Below, piece after piece: positions 18,586 to 28,274 of a stretch of 64,000 nucleotides of DNA. The position numbers and the translations under genes were made by a program. The notes under the pieces were generated by a model. The model was not told the origin of the DNA and did no database searches. It saw only the letters and a list, made by a program, of their open reading frames with translations. The first letter of the stretch is position 1, and each line of letters starts with the position of its first letter. Origin of the DNA: Vibrio pectenicida (GTDB taxonomy: Bacteria > Pseudomonadota > Gammaproteobacteria > Enterobacterales > Vibrionaceae); contig AP024889.1 in NCBI GenBank assembly GCA_024347015.1, forward strand, positions 1,674,001 through 1,738,000. The letters run 5' to 3'.

Positions 18586-19426
18586 CCTTCAAAATTCGAT
18601 TATCTTTCTTGTAGTTGGATGGCTTGCGCTATTCGTGCTAATTCCCAACATAATGATCATAGGTACCAGCTTTCTTACTAGGGATGAAACAAACCTTATT
18701 GAGCTGACATTTACCCTTGGCAATTATACACGCCTGATCGATCCTCTCTATGCTAAAGTGGTTTGGCATTCATTTTATATGGCAATCACCGCAACTTTAT
18801 TGTGTCTAGTTATCGGCTATCCATTTGCCTATATCATGGCCAAAATGCCTGCTAGAGTACGCCCTATTATGTTGTTTTTAGTGATTGTTCCTTTCTGGAC
18901 AAATTCTCTAATTCGCACTTATGGACTAAAGATAGTACTTGGCACGCATGGGATTTTGAATAAAATGTTGCTGACTCTAGACATCATAGATAAACCTATC
19001 CGTCTAATGTACACAGAGACCGCAGTCATGATTGGCCTTGTGTACATACTGCTGCCTTTTATGATTCTTCCGCTTTATTCAGCAATTGAAAAATTGGATA
19101 CAACCTTTATAGAGGCCGCAAGAGATCTTGGCGCGAATAAATTTTATATTTTTACTAAGGTCATACTACCTCTTACTATGCCCGGTATTATTGGGGGGTG
19201 CTTGCTCGTGCTCCTCCCAGCCTTAGGTATGTTCTATATTTCTGACTTACTTGGTGGTGCCAAAAACCTTTTAATTGGCAATGTAATCAAAAGCCAAGTT
19301 CTCAACGCTAGAGACTGGCCGTTTGGTTCAGCAACTAGTATTTCACTGACTATAGCAATGGCAATAATGCTTTATGCCTACTACCGAGCCGGTAAACTAT
19401 TAAATAAAAAAGTGGACCTAGACTAA
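18566..19426 (+). CDS. potB: Spermidine/putrescine ABC transporter permease PotB
   Basis: Inner-membrane permease with six predicted helices and the EAA-type loop [20 protein letters not shown] that contacts the ATPase. The start at 18566 follows GGGAGG by nine bases and gives 286 residues, the family length. Longer in-frame starts inside potA are not supported. Its stop overlaps the potC start by one base (TAATG). Confidence 0.95.
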   Translation: MIGKKFNLQNSIIFLVVGWLALFVLIPNIMIIGTSFLTRDETNLIELTFTLGNYTRLIDPLYAKVVWHSFYMAITATLLCLVIGYPFAYIMAKMPARVRPIMLFLVIVPFWTNSLIRTYGLKIVLGTHGILNKMLLTLDIIDKPIRLMYTETAVMIGLVYILLPFMILPLYSAIEKLDTTFIEAARDLGANKFYIFTKVILPLTMPGIIGGCLLVLLPALGMFYISDLLGGAKNLLIGNVIKSQVLNARDWPFGSATSISLTIAMAIMLYAYYRAGKLLNKKVDLD

Positions 19427-20190
19427 TGAGAAAAAGTATTAGATTCGGCTTTGTCTGTCTTGTTTACGCCTTCTTGTATTTGCCGATTATTGTCTTGATA
19501 GTCAACTCCTTTAATGCCAGTAAATATGGTATGAAATGGGGTGGTTTTACAACCCAATGGTACCAGGCGCTTATCCACAATGACAGCTTAGTTCAAGCTG
19601 CTTGGCATTCACTCAATGTCGCCATATTTTCAGCTACCGCCGCAACCGTTATTGGAAGTTTGACTGCAGTTGCATTATTTCGCTATTCGTTCAAAGGAAA
19701 AACGTTGGTCAATGGGTTATTGTTTGTTGTCATGATGTCCCCCGATATTGTAATGGCAATATCATTATTGGCGTTATTTTTATTTTTGGGGGCTCAACTC
19801 GGCTTCTTTACCCTGTTGGTAGCACACATAACATTTTGCCTGCCTTTTGTCGTGGTAACCGTTTACAGTCGATTGAATGGCTTTGATGTCAAAATACTTG
19901 AGGCTGCTAAAGATCTTGGAGCAAATGAATGGGTAATACTCAAACAGATTATTCTGGCTTTAGCTAAGCCTGCAGTAGCTGGTGGTTGGCTTCTCAGTTT
20001 CACTCTCTCTTTGGACGACGTAATCATAAGTTCCTTCGTCACTGGTCCAACTTATGAAATTTTGCCTCTAAAAATATATTCCATGGTTAAAGTTGGTATT
20101 TCACCAGAAGTAAATGCCTTAGCTACAATCATGCTGATAATGTCACTTATTTTAGTCGTGATCTCCCAATTATTAGTTAGACAGAAATAG
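19426..20190 (+). CDS. potC: Spermidine/putrescine ABC transporter permease PotC
   Basis: Second membrane permease of the polyamine importer, 254 residues with about six helices and the ATPase-contact loop EAAKDLGANEWVILKQIILP-like (here ending ILAL). It is coupled to potB by a one-base overlap. A gap of about 260 bases separates it from potD, the binding protein, so potD may be partly independently controlled. Confidence 0.95.
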   Translation: MRKSIRFGFVCLVYAFLYLPIIVLIVNSFNASKYGMKWGGFTTQWYQALIHNDSLVQAAWHSLNVAIFSATAATVIGSLTAVALFRYSFKGKTLVNGLLFVVMMSPDIVMAISLLALFLFLGAQLGFFTLLVAHITFCLPFVVVTVYSRLNGFDVKILEAAKDLGANEWVILKQIILALAKPAVAGGWLLSFTLSLDDVIISSFVTGPTYEILPLKIYSMVKVGISPEVNALATIMLIMSLILVVISQLLVRQK

Positions 20191-20410
20191 TCATACGAAT
20201 AATATTATGCGTAAATGCTAAATTCTAGTATCCACATGGTCATTAAGTGTGAACATTTGAATGTTTCCATTCAGCGAAAAAGCTTAGAATATCAATATTG
20301 ACAAAGCCATACCATGAATATCACTTTGATGCATAAAAAGTCACTGTCAATTCTCATAATTTGGAATCATTTTATGCCTATTCAACAGTTTGACTGATAT
20401 AATGCCGAGT

Positions 20411-20436
20411 AGAGTCGATTGAATTCAATCGACTCT
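20411..20436. repeat. Perfect 26-base palindrome just before potD
   Basis: The sequence reads identically on both strands: half AGAGTCGATTGAA (20411-20423) followed by its exact complement (20424-20436). It ends just before the potD ribosome site (AAGAAGG). As DNA it is a strong operator candidate; as RNA it would form a compact hairpin in the 5' leader that could stop upstream transcripts or protect the potD message. Confidence 0.65.
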
Positions 20437-20449
20437 TTAAGAAGGCTTA

Positions 20450-21538
20450 ATGTTCAATAAAGCCACATTGGCTAATTACTCAAAGGCAACACCTATAACA
20501 ATGAAAAATAAACTTTTTACTAGCGTTTTATGCGCCGCGTCTTTAATCGCATCTCCAGTAATGGCTACGGACCAAGAACTTTATTTTTACAATTGGTCTG
20601 AATACATACCTAATGAAGTACTTAAAGACTTTACCAAGGAAACTGGCATCAAAGTCATATATTCTACTTACGAGTCAAACGAGAGTATGTATGCCAAGCT
20701 TAAAACACAAGCTTCTGGCTATGACTTGGTAGTTCCTTCTACCTATTTTGTATCTAAAATGCGCAAGGAAGGGATGCTACAACAAATCGACCATAAAAAG
20801 ATACCCAATTATGATGGCCTCGATAACAACTTTTTAAACAAACCTTTCGACCCTAACAACAGTTATTCTATCCCTTATATCTGGGGTGCGACAGGTATTG
20901 GAGTCAATTCCGAAATGCTAGATAAATCATCTATCACAAAATGGGATGATTTATGGGACAGCAAATGGGAAGGCCAACTAATGCTTATGGATGACTCAAG
21001 AGAAGTCTTCCATATTGCTCTTACTAAGCTGGGTTACTCACCCAATACCACCAACCCAGAAGAAATAAAAGCAGCTTATCAAGAGCTGCAAAAACTAATG
21101 CCGAATGTGCTAGTGTTTAATTCAGACTTCCCCGCTAACCCATATTTAGCAGGTGAAGTATCGCTAGGTATGCTTTGGAATGGCTCAGCATACATGGCGC
21201 GCCAAGAAGGCGCTCCTATCGATATTATCTGGCCAGAAAAAGGGGCTGTATTGTGGATGGATAGCCTATCCATTCCATCCGGTGCAAAAAACATTGAAGC
21301 TGCGCACAAGATGATAGACTTCCTTATTCGACCAGAAAATGCAGCCAAAATTGCGCTTAAAATTGGCTACCCAACGCCAGTGGCAGCAGCTCATAAATTA
21401 TTGCCGAAAAAGTTTGCTAATGACCCAAGCATCTTCCCCCCGCAAGCAGTTATGGAAAGTGGAACGTGGACTGATGGCGTCGGTGAAGCAAGTGTTATTT
21501 ATGACGAATACTTCCAAAAGTTAAAAGTAGGCAATTAA
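20450..21538 (+). CDS. potD: Spermidine/putrescine-binding periplasmic protein PotD
   Basis: Periplasmic substrate-binding protein of the PotABCD importer. It has a Sec signal peptide with hydrophobic core LFTSVLCAASLIASPVMA, then the mature start LYFYNWSEYIP and the family segments STYESNESMYAKLK and SIPYIWGATGIGVN. The ATG at 20450 has a ribosome site (AAGAAGG) and yields 362 residues with a long n-region; an ATG at 20501 gives a more standard signal peptide but has no visible ribosome site. Substrate preference (spermidine, putrescine or norspermidine) cannot be read from motifs alone. Confidence 0.93.
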   Translation: MFNKATLANYSKATPITMKNKLFTSVLCAASLIASPVMATDQELYFYNWSEYIPNEVLKDFTKETGIKVIYSTYESNESMYAKLKTQASGYDLVVPSTYFVSKMRKEGMLQQIDHKKIPNYDGLDNNFLNKPFDPNNSYSIPYIWGATGIGVNSEMLDKSSITKWDDLWDSKWEGQLMLMDDSREVFHIALTKLGYSPNTTNPEEIKAAYQELQKLMPNVLVFNSDFPANPYLAGEVSLGMLWNGSAYMARQEGAPIDIIWPEKGAVLWMDSLSIPSGAKNIEAAHKMIDFLIRPENAAKIALKIGYPTPVAAAHKLLPKKFANDPSIFPPQAVMESGTWTDGVGEASVIYDEYFQKLKVGN

Positions 21539-21566
21539 TACATCATTTAATCAGCTTCACTTAATA

Positions 21567-21601
21567 CCAAAAAAGCGGCTAACTTCTAGCCGCTTTTTTG
21601 G
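21567..21601. terminator. Rho-independent terminator between potD and cobB
   Basis: Stem GCGGCTA (21575-21581) and TAGCCGC (21587-21593) flanked by an A-run and a T-run of six, extended by CC/GG. A classic bidirectional terminator serving the convergent potD and cobB genes. Confidence 0.95.
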
Positions 21602-21633
21602 TCCCTTAAACTAATAGAGCTATTTTTATCAAG

Positions 21634-22350
21634 TTAATCGTCCTTAAGCAACTCATCAACCAACTTAGGCACCTCAATACTCGCCTTACCATAGCGCTTT
21701 TCAACAAACTCACTTTCAACTGCGCTCGGTTCAAGGTTTATTTCCACAGTATGTGCTCCACTTAACTTCGCATCATGAACGAATCCCGCCGCAGGATAAA
21801 CTAACCCTGAAGTACCTATTGATATAAATAAATCTGCTTTCTCTAGCGACTCGTATATCTCGCCCATTCTTAATGGCATCTCACCAAACCAAACAATATG
21901 GGGACGCATCTGAGCAGGGAACTGACAACAGTGACATAAATCTCCTGTATGGATATTGCCATGTTCTTCGATGGTCTGATTAGACTCACTGCATCTTGCT
22001 TTCAAAAGCTCACCGTGCATATGAATTACATCCTTGCTTCCACCGAGCTCATGCAAATTATCTATATTTTGAGTAACAATCATCACCTTGCCTTTCAATT
22101 CTTTTTCTAAGCGTGCTAAAGCAAGGTGCGCAGAATTAGGCTTAACCCAGGTTTCTTGAAGTTTTTTCCGCCGTTGGTTATAAAAATTCTGAACCAATTC
22201 GGGAGCACGCTCAAATCCCTCTGGAGTAGCAACATCTTCGATACAGTGGTCCTCCCACAAACCATCTTGAGCCCTAAAAGTTTGAATTCCTGATTCTGCT
22301 GATATGCCAGCTCCTGTTAGTACAACAATATTTCTATAGGGAAAATTCAT
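21634..22350 (-). CDS. cobB: NAD-dependent protein deacylase CobB (sirtuin)
   Basis: Sirtuin that removes acetyl and succinyl groups from lysines using NAD. Visible motifs: GAGIS (13-17), TQNIDNLH, catalytic His in HMHG (H112), and zinc cysteines including CHCC. Y57 and R60 form the YxxR pair that marks class III (Sirt5-like) sirtuins able to remove succinyl groups. The protein is 238 residues, a short form without a long N-terminal extension. Confidence 0.95.
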   Translation of the reverse strand: MNFPYRNIVVLTGAGISAESGIQTFRAQDGLWEDHCIEDVATPEGFERAPELVQNFYNQRRKKLQETWVKPNSAHLALARLEKELKGKVMIVTQNIDNLHELGGSKDVIHMHGELLKARCSESNQTIEEHGNIHTGDLCHCCQFPAQMRPHIVWFGEMPLRMGEIYESLEKADLFISIGTSGLVYPAAGFVHDAKLSGAHTVEINLEPSAVESEFVEKRYGKASIEVPKLVDELLKDD

Positions 22351-22688
22351 CCAGCATTCCTTTATTTTTCTATCCTAGATTAACATCGCCACTCTAATTT
22401 CATAATACAACCTGATTAGACCATGGTCTAAGTTATTAATTTATTATGCTTTTATGTGAACTAATGCAAAAATACCTTATGAGTAGATTTTTATTGAATG
22501 CCTTTATAAAGACTACCTTGGCAGTCAATCTCATTCTTTCACTCTAGATACGACCTCCATGTGATTAGAGTATTTTCATCTATAACTTGCAAAATACTTA
22601 TTTAGTGCTATATGTTTTATGTCTGTATTCACATAACAAACTAGTTGCATAAAAGCATTATGATGCTATTGCCCTTGGAGAGATCCAG
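22351..22688. other. Intergenic region between cobB and the chemoreceptor gene
   Basis: AT-rich divergent region with no gene seen. It should hold both promoters. A TTGGAGAG ribosome site immediately precedes the chemoreceptor ATG. No clear operator was recognised. Confidence 0.5.
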
Positions 22689-24578
22689 ATGAAAGAATCA
22701 TATAATCGACAGCAATCCTCTTTTACTTTGTCAATACACGCTAAGTTGGTTTTGATCAACCTTACCTTATTAGTATGCGTCAGCTTGTATGCATTTTTTG
22801 AACATGCCAGCTTTTCTAATTTTGAGTCTCTCGAACATGCTGCAACAGAAAACCTCCAAGGATCAGTAGACTTATTAATGTTACGACGCCACGAAAAGGA
22901 TTTCTTGGCGAGAAAAGACTTGAAGTACCCACAACGATTCGACCAAGTATTTGAAGAGCTCTCTCAAAGGTTACTAAAGCTCAATATATTATTGAAATCT
23001 CACAACCTTCACCTAGAAGAACAAACAACAAATATCATTAACACTTTAAATAGGTACCAAGAACAATTTCACCTACTCGTTGAGAAAGTAAATATCATTG
23101 AAGGGCAACAAAATCCAAACAACTATAAGCGTCAATTAGAAGTTTCAAGAAAAGTGTTAAAAAATGAGGTATCCAACTTTGATAGTTTTAAGCTAGAAGT
23201 TGAGCTTTTAGAACTTATGGAAACGGATTATCGTTACCTAGCTAATTCGACCTCAGATACAAGTAACGCTTTACTCTCAGCCGTCTCTAAATTTTCGTCA
23301 AGTGAGCATGTACCAAGTTCATTAAAAACTGTGCTTGATCAGTATCGAAATGATGTGGGAAATTTGCTCAATGCATCTGTAACCTTAGGCCATTCATCAA
23401 CTGAAGGATTAAGAGCAGATCTGAGAAACAATGTTCAAAACGCCGAGAATGATATTAAAACGTTACAAACTGAAATCAGCCACGCAATAAATATAAAGTC
23501 AGATCAAATTCGTAGCCAGCTTTTAACCTTTGGTAGTGCTATTGTCATATTACTATCAATACTTTTGTTTTTTATAGGTAGGAGTATTCTAGGTCGTATA
23601 TCAGCTATAAATAGTCTGATGAAAGAAATTGCTAGTGGAGATGGTGATCTCACTGTGCGAATGAATGCAAAAGGTAGTGATGAACTAGCTCAACTAGCCA
23701 ACTCTTTTGACCAATTTATTTCCAAATTACACTGCAACATTCAAGAAGTTGCAAAGGTGATGTCAGTACTCAGCGAAAGCTCCGAAAGTTCAAAAGACAG
23801 TGCGCGAAAAAGTATGAACAATGCAGAACAACAAAAAATTCAATCTGAATCGGTTGCAACTGCTGTAAATGAGCTGGTCATGACCAGTAATGAAATTACC
23901 TCCAATATAGAATGTGCCGCAAGTAATGCAGAAAAGATGAAAATCGAAGCTAGCAGCGCATTAAATGTCACACACTCTACAAGCGAATCTATACAGTCCT
24001 TGTCTTCAAATATTTCAGACTCGCAAGCCCTTACCATAGATTTAGCTGAGCAAAGTAAAGAAATAAACCAAGTTATCACAGCCATTCAAAACATTGCCGA
24101 ACAAACAAATCTTCTTGCGCTAAATGCAGCGATTGAAGCGGCACGAGCTGGCGAGTATGGGCGAGGTTTTTCTGTGGTAGCAGACGAAGTTCGACAGCTA
24201 TCTTTAATGACAAATAACTCCACTCATCAAATTGAGACAACCATTCAGGAGTTAACATCAGGTATTCAAGATACAGTATCGAAAATGACGTCCAGCATAA
24301 AATTGGCTCAACACACAAAAGATACGACAAGAGATGTAGTAAGCGCTATTGAAGCCATGGTGAGCCGTATTAATGAAATGTCAGATATGAATACGCAAAT
24401 TGCAGCTGCATCAGAACAACAGTCTATGGTTTCAGCAGAAATCGACCGAAATATTACAGAAATAGCTCACCTTGCCGGCAACACGCACCAAATTGTATCA
24501 AGTTCAGTATATTGCAGTGAGCAAGTATCTAATGTCAGTCAGAAACTAGAAAAAATCGTTGCACAATTTAAGTACTAG
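22689..24578 (+). CDS. Methyl-accepting chemotaxis protein with HBM-type sensor domain
   Basis: Transmembrane chemoreceptor of 629 residues. TM1 is about 18-37, then a long helical periplasmic ligand domain (about 40-280) with [19 protein letters not shown], the signature I associate with the helical bimodular (HBM) sensor family. TM2 (about 282-302), HAMP (about 303-355) and the cytoplasmic signalling domain follow; the conserved hairpin starting [19 protein letters not shown] is near residues 470-490. There is no C-terminal receptor pentapeptide. The ligand is unknown; proximity to polyamine genes is not evidence of one. Confidence 0.93.
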   Translation: MKESYNRQQSSFTLSIHAKLVLINLTLLVCVSLYAFFEHASFSNFESLEHAATENLQGSVDLLMLRRHEKDFLARKDLKYPQRFDQVFEELSQRLLKLNILLKSHNLHLEEQTTNIINTLNRYQEQFHLLVEKVNIIEGQQNPNNYKRQLEVSRKVLKNEVSNFDSFKLEVELLELMETDYRYLANSTSDTSNALLSAVSKFSSSEHVPSSLKTVLDQYRNDVGNLLNASVTLGHSSTEGLRADLRNNVQNAENDIKTLQTEISHAINIKSDQIRSQLLTFGSAIVILLSILLFFIGRSILGRISAINSLMKEIASGDGDLTVRMNAKGSDELAQLANSFDQFISKLHCNIQEVAKVMSVLSESSESSKDSARKSMNNAEQQKIQSESVATAVNELVMTSNEITSNIECAASNAEKMKIEASSALNVTHSTSESIQSLSSNISDSQALTIDLAEQSKEINQVITAIQNIAEQTNLLALNAAIEAARAGEYGRGFSVVADEVRQLSLMTNNSTHQIETTIQELTSGIQDTVSKMTSSIKLAQHTKDTTRDVVSAIEAMVSRINEMSDMNTQIAAASEQQSMVSAEIDRNITEIAHLAGNTHQIVSSSVYCSEQVSNVSQKLEKIVAQFKY

Positions 24579-24735
24579 AGTCTGATGACTTAGTTAGCCG
24601 CCGTAAACAAAGCGGTAGAGATGCGCAAGTCATGCATGAGGTAGTAGAAACTAAAGGCAGTTATTAAACCGAAGCTTGCTGTCGCTCGGAAAATAGTTAT
24701 ATGGACTTGCCGAACACAGTTGCTTGGAGAAAACA

Positions 24736-25809
24736 ATGAAAGCACTACTTCAAATAGTATTTTTATTATGGAATACACATAGCTTTGCCCAATCACTTAT
24801 GCCGCCCATTGATATAGTAAAAATCGATCAAAGCATCATAGAGTCATACGCTGAAGCCCCCTTCATTTCTGAAGACAATTTTGTCTATCGCCCAATTCAA
24901 CACCCTTTTTCTATGCAAACGTATTTCTCAGACTATTCTGACTGGATAGTACTGGAAGAAGACTTGTTGCATTGGAGCGGCTCTATGGGAGTAGACCCAA
25001 GAATCATATTAACTACATTAGCCACAACATCTGGTTGGTCTCCAGAATCTGAAGCCACTGATTCCACTGTTATAGACTTCAAACGTGACATAAAATATCT
25101 TGCAAATCTCCTTTCTCAGCTTTTTTATTACGCCGTAGACCAAAATTTATCTATTAACCAAACGGTAGCTTATTCCATTTTATCGTCACTTGATTCCAAT
25201 ACATCATTGTCTCAATGGCAAAGCTTTTACATTGAATGGTTCGGTGAGCCAATTTCTAATCAAAGTAAAGCCGAATCAGCACAACCCAATATGCAATGGC
25301 CTTGGAGAGCTGGTTATAATTGGATACCTAACGGACCACATTCACACACAGGTTCAGGTTTTCCTCTCTCATCCGTTGACGTTTCTTATGATTGGCCTCG
25401 TTGGGGTGGGCAAACTTACAGTGTAACTGCAGCACACGATGGTTATGTTTCGGTATTTTCACGATGTCAGGTAAGAGTCACTCACCCTGACGGCTGGGCG
25501 ACAAATTACTATCATATGGATGGAATAGACATCCAAGATGGTGAATGGGTTAATAAAAACCAAAGGATTGGCAGATATGCAAGCCAAAAGAACGTAGCTC
25601 TTTGTCAAGGTGGCTCCTCAACAGGCCCTCATTTGCATTTTTCAGTACTATTTAACGGACGCTTCAAATCATTACAAGATTTATCCCTTGGCCCTTATCG
25701 TATTGATGTTGGGCGATATAGTTATGATAACAATTGCCGTTATACATGGATGACGGATAGCCGAGTCAACAATAAACAATGTTTTTGGTCTCGTATAGAT
25801 AATCCATAG
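24736..25809 (+). CDS. LasA-like M23 metallopeptidase
   Basis: Secreted zinc endopeptidase of the M23 family, most similar to Pseudomonas LasA, which cuts glycine-rich peptides and can lyse staphylococci. A signal peptide (about 1-19) and a propeptide-like region (to about 185) precede the peptidase domain. Likely zinc ligands are H202, D215 (SSVDVSYDW) and the second His of GPHLHFS; CQVRVTHPDGWATNYYHMD matches LasA closely as I recall it. The ATG at 24736 follows GGAG by six bases and gives 357 residues. A strong hairpin follows the stop. Confidence 0.92.
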   Translation: MKALLQIVFLLWNTHSFAQSLMPPIDIVKIDQSIIESYAEAPFISEDNFVYRPIQHPFSMQTYFSDYSDWIVLEEDLLHWSGSMGVDPRIILTTLATTSGWSPESEATDSTVIDFKRDIKYLANLLSQLFYYAVDQNLSINQTVAYSILSSLDSNTSLSQWQSFYIEWFGEPISNQSKAESAQPNMQWPWRAGYNWIPNGPHSHTGSGFPLSSVDVSYDWPRWGGQTYSVTAAHDGYVSVFSRCQVRVTHPDGWATNYYHMDGIDIQDGEWVNKNQRIGRYASQKNVALCQGGSSTGPHLHFSVLFNGRFKSLQDLSLGPYRIDVGRYSYDNNCRYTWMTDSRVNNKQCFWSRIDNP

Positions 25810-25819
25810 CATACTCACT

Positions 25820-25856
25820 CGAAAGAGTCTCCTGACATAATAAGGAGACTCTTTCG
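25820..25856. terminator. Bidirectional terminator after the LasA-like gene
   Basis: Fourteen-base perfect stem, CGAAAGAGTCTCCT (25820-25833) with AGGAGACTCTTTCG (25843-25856), loop of nine. It lies between two convergent genes and could stop transcription from both sides. Confidence 0.85.
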
Positions 25857-25868
25857 TTGGTTTGCGAT

Positions 25869-26462
25869 TTAAAACTTGGAAGCAAAGTTCATTGCGATAC
25901 CTTTTACCCCACTCATCCATTTTTTAAATGGTTGAACACACCAATACCTCAATAAGATTAAACCAATCTGAACGAATATATATTCTCTTCGGCAGTAAAG
26001 AACACACAAATAGTCAAATTTTTCTGTTTTACCTTCAAACAATACATTAGGAAACAAAAATTTCTGACGCTTCGCAATTTTAGAGTTTCGAGCTCCGGCC
26101 ATGTAATAACGTTTTTTCATTGCATATGCTCTCCAACTTGCAACTAAAAAAACGTAACCACGAGTAAAATCAGATAGATTGTCTTTAACCCATATACTTC
26201 CACCTTCTACCATGTCGTTTTTCGACTTGCATAGTGTGTGCGTGGTCATGGCTTGTGGCAAATCAGATAAATAAACCAAGGGCTGTTCGCAATTAACTGT
26301 AAATCCAGCGCACATTTCTCCATCTTGGTCAAAAAGAGCCCCAACATAGGTCCGTCGTCGTAACTCTTGGACAGTTATAATATTTCCTGATATTGCTTGA
26401 TAATTGATTGCAAACTCACTGAACTCCGTATCAATTTTGATTTGCTTAGCTTTATTAATCAT
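25869..26462 (-). CDS. Unrecognised protein, possibly GNAT-like
   Basis: A 197-residue protein I do not recognise. The segment ELRRRTYVGALFDQDGEMCAGF, then a short strand and EGGSIWVKDN, loosely recalls the GNAT fold of N-acyl amino acid or acyl-homoserine-lactone synthases, but this is only an impression. The C terminus is basic and has a hydrophobic stretch (IFVQIGLILLRYW). The start at 26462 lies one base from the stop of the upstream flavoprotein gene, with GAGG nine bases before it, so the two are probably co-translated. A shared pathway is therefore likely. Confidence 0.55.
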   Translation of the reverse strand: MINKAKQIKIDTEFSEFAINYQAISGNIITVQELRRRTYVGALFDQDGEMCAGFTVNCEQPLVYLSDLPQAMTTHTLCKSKNDMVEGGSIWVKDNLSDFTRGYVFLVASWRAYAMKKRYYMAGARNSKIAKRQKFLFPNVLFEGKTEKFDYLCVLYCRREYIFVQIGLILLRYWCVQPFKKWMSGVKGIAMNFASKF

Positions 26463-26463
26463 A

Positions 26464-28056
26464 TTATTTAGCCTCGCCAATTTGATATGTATTTGACATT
26501 TGATACCGTCCGGGAGCTAAAATATTATCAGTGTCCAGTGCAAGCTTAATTCTCTTTCGCAGGATTAATGCTTCAGGTTCCAGCTCGTGTTCACTATCAA
26601 AAGGCATCTCATCAACAGAGCGTCGATAACAAGGCCATTGATAACGTTGATATAGAGAACTCAACTTTTGCCTTAGTTCTGCCGCTTTATCAGTTTCTTC
26701 TGAGTTATTTGCATTGTAGTAAATACTTATAATTGCCTGACACATATGGGGGCTAACTGCTGTTATAGTCACACCGAACTCAAAACCTGCTTTATCAAAT
26801 GCTTGTTTTGTTAAGCGCATACACTTTTCAACTTCATCACCCAACATTGGTAGAGAAGGCGCTATCCAAAAAAAACCTGCCCCATCAATAACCGGGTCCA
26901 TTTTTTCTGGAATCTCTCCATCATAGCGCCAATAACATCCTTTTAACGCCAGATCTTTTGGGTTACCTTCGAACATATCCATCATTTTCGTAAAATCGTT
27001 AAGGCTATTTTGTAAACGCCGATATAAAGCTATTCGTCCAAATAACTTACCTGCACCCTGTACTAAAATATTGGACCTATTAAGGTTATTAAAACTAACT
27101 ATATTGACTTGAGCTATGGGCTTCAAAAGCTTTTTAACTCGCTTAGCTTTCGCTTTCGCCACTTCTCTAGTACCAGCAATCAAAAATGCACCAGACCAAG
27201 GTGTAATTCCATGTTTCTTGCAAAGTGGGGCTATATGGTGATCACTAATGCCTACTGATGGGTCCCATTTATCAAAATTGAAACGTTCCATCATAGTTAA
27301 TATACGATAACTGTTTGCTAGGTGAGGTAAACCGTCAATACTACCTTCCGATTTAAGTTGGCGCATTATCTCAATGTATTCACACAAATCGTTTGGAGAA
27401 TTAAGACGGACTAAGCAACGTAAGCTAGATTGAGGTCTTAACATCAATTCAAACTTCATTTTACTTATCACTGCAATGTTGTTTTGAGTGAATAACTCAT
27501 GCAGATTAGCCGACAAACCGGCTCTGCCACAATACCGAATACTATGATTGAGTCCAAATACCTCCCCAGTCGATAAGATCAGTTCACTTATGGTGAAATG
27601 TCGACTTCTATTCCCAACAGGGCCATGGCCGAACCCTCGTTCTAATATATTTCCTACTAAGCTTGTGTCTGGCCCTGCACCAGTACAATCCAACATCCAT
27701 TTTGAATGTTTTAGGTACTCAGCTAACTGGCCTTGCGTCACTCCTGGCTCAATTTCTACAACTCCGAGTTCCTCGTCAAAATTCAGAATGCGATTCATTT
27801 CACTCATATCCAGCAAAATGCAGCCATCACTCGCAGGGGATTTATAGCCATATCCCCAGTTATTTCCTTTACTTATTGGATAAAATGGCTGTTTATCGAT
27901 ATAAGCTTGTCCAATAAATCGCTTAAGTTGTAGATCATTTTTTGGCTTAAATACTTCAGAAATGGTACATGAATGCTTACCGAGACCACTATGAACTTCT
28001 ACCCCTTTAACACAGAAATCCTTTTCTTCAACACAAAACAAAACATGCTCCTTCAT
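26464..28056 (-). CDS. VAO/PCMH-family FAD oxidoreductase (4-cresol dehydrogenase-like)
   Basis: Flavoprotein of 530 residues. The FAD-binding PCMH half (about 25-250) contains PISKGNNWGYGY, LLDMSEMNRIL, VVEIEPGVTQGQLAEYL and GNILERGFGHGPVGNR, typical of vanillyl-alcohol oxidase/4-cresol dehydrogenase relatives. The C-terminal half is the less conserved substrate cap. Homologues oxidise phenols or alcohols with FAD, often covalently bound; the substrate here is unknown. It is the first gene of a two-gene operon with the unrecognised protein above. No cytochrome partner gene is adjacent, which argues for an oxidase rather than a p-cresol-type dehydrogenase. Confidence 0.85.
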   Translation of the reverse strand: MKEHVLFCVEEKDFCVKGVEVHSGLGKHSCTISEVFKPKNDLQLKRFIGQAYIDKQPFYPISKGNNWGYGYKSPASDGCILLDMSEMNRILNFDEELGVVEIEPGVTQGQLAEYLKHSKWMLDCTGAGPDTSLVGNILERGFGHGPVGNRSRHFTISELILSTGEVFGLNHSIRYCGRAGLSANLHELFTQNNIAVISKMKFELMLRPQSSLRCLVRLNSPNDLCEYIEIMRQLKSEGSIDGLPHLANSYRILTMMERFNFDKWDPSVGISDHHIAPLCKKHGITPWSGAFLIAGTREVAKAKAKRVKKLLKPIAQVNIVSFNNLNRSNILVQGAGKLFGRIALYRRLQNSLNDFTKMMDMFEGNPKDLALKGCYWRYDGEIPEKMDPVIDGAGFFWIAPSLPMLGDEVEKCMRLTKQAFDKAGFEFGVTITAVSPHMCQAIISIYYNANNSEETDKAAELRQKLSSLYQRYQWPCYRRSVDEMPFDSEHELEPEALILRKRIKLALDTDNILAPGRYQMSNTYQIGEAK

Positions 28057-28274
28057 TGATATGTATATGGTTGATTTTTCTTAAGCCTTCCTTTCTTAAG
28101 GCACGCTATCAAAATGGAAGCGGATTATGTCACAAATCAAATATCAAACAACACACACATCAAGAACTTGAATGTATTTAGCAAAACGAGATGCAAACAT
28201 TAACCATATTATTTTTATGGGCTAATTTGATAGAACATAAGCCTATAAGGGGCATTATTATTTTGTGTTTAGGC

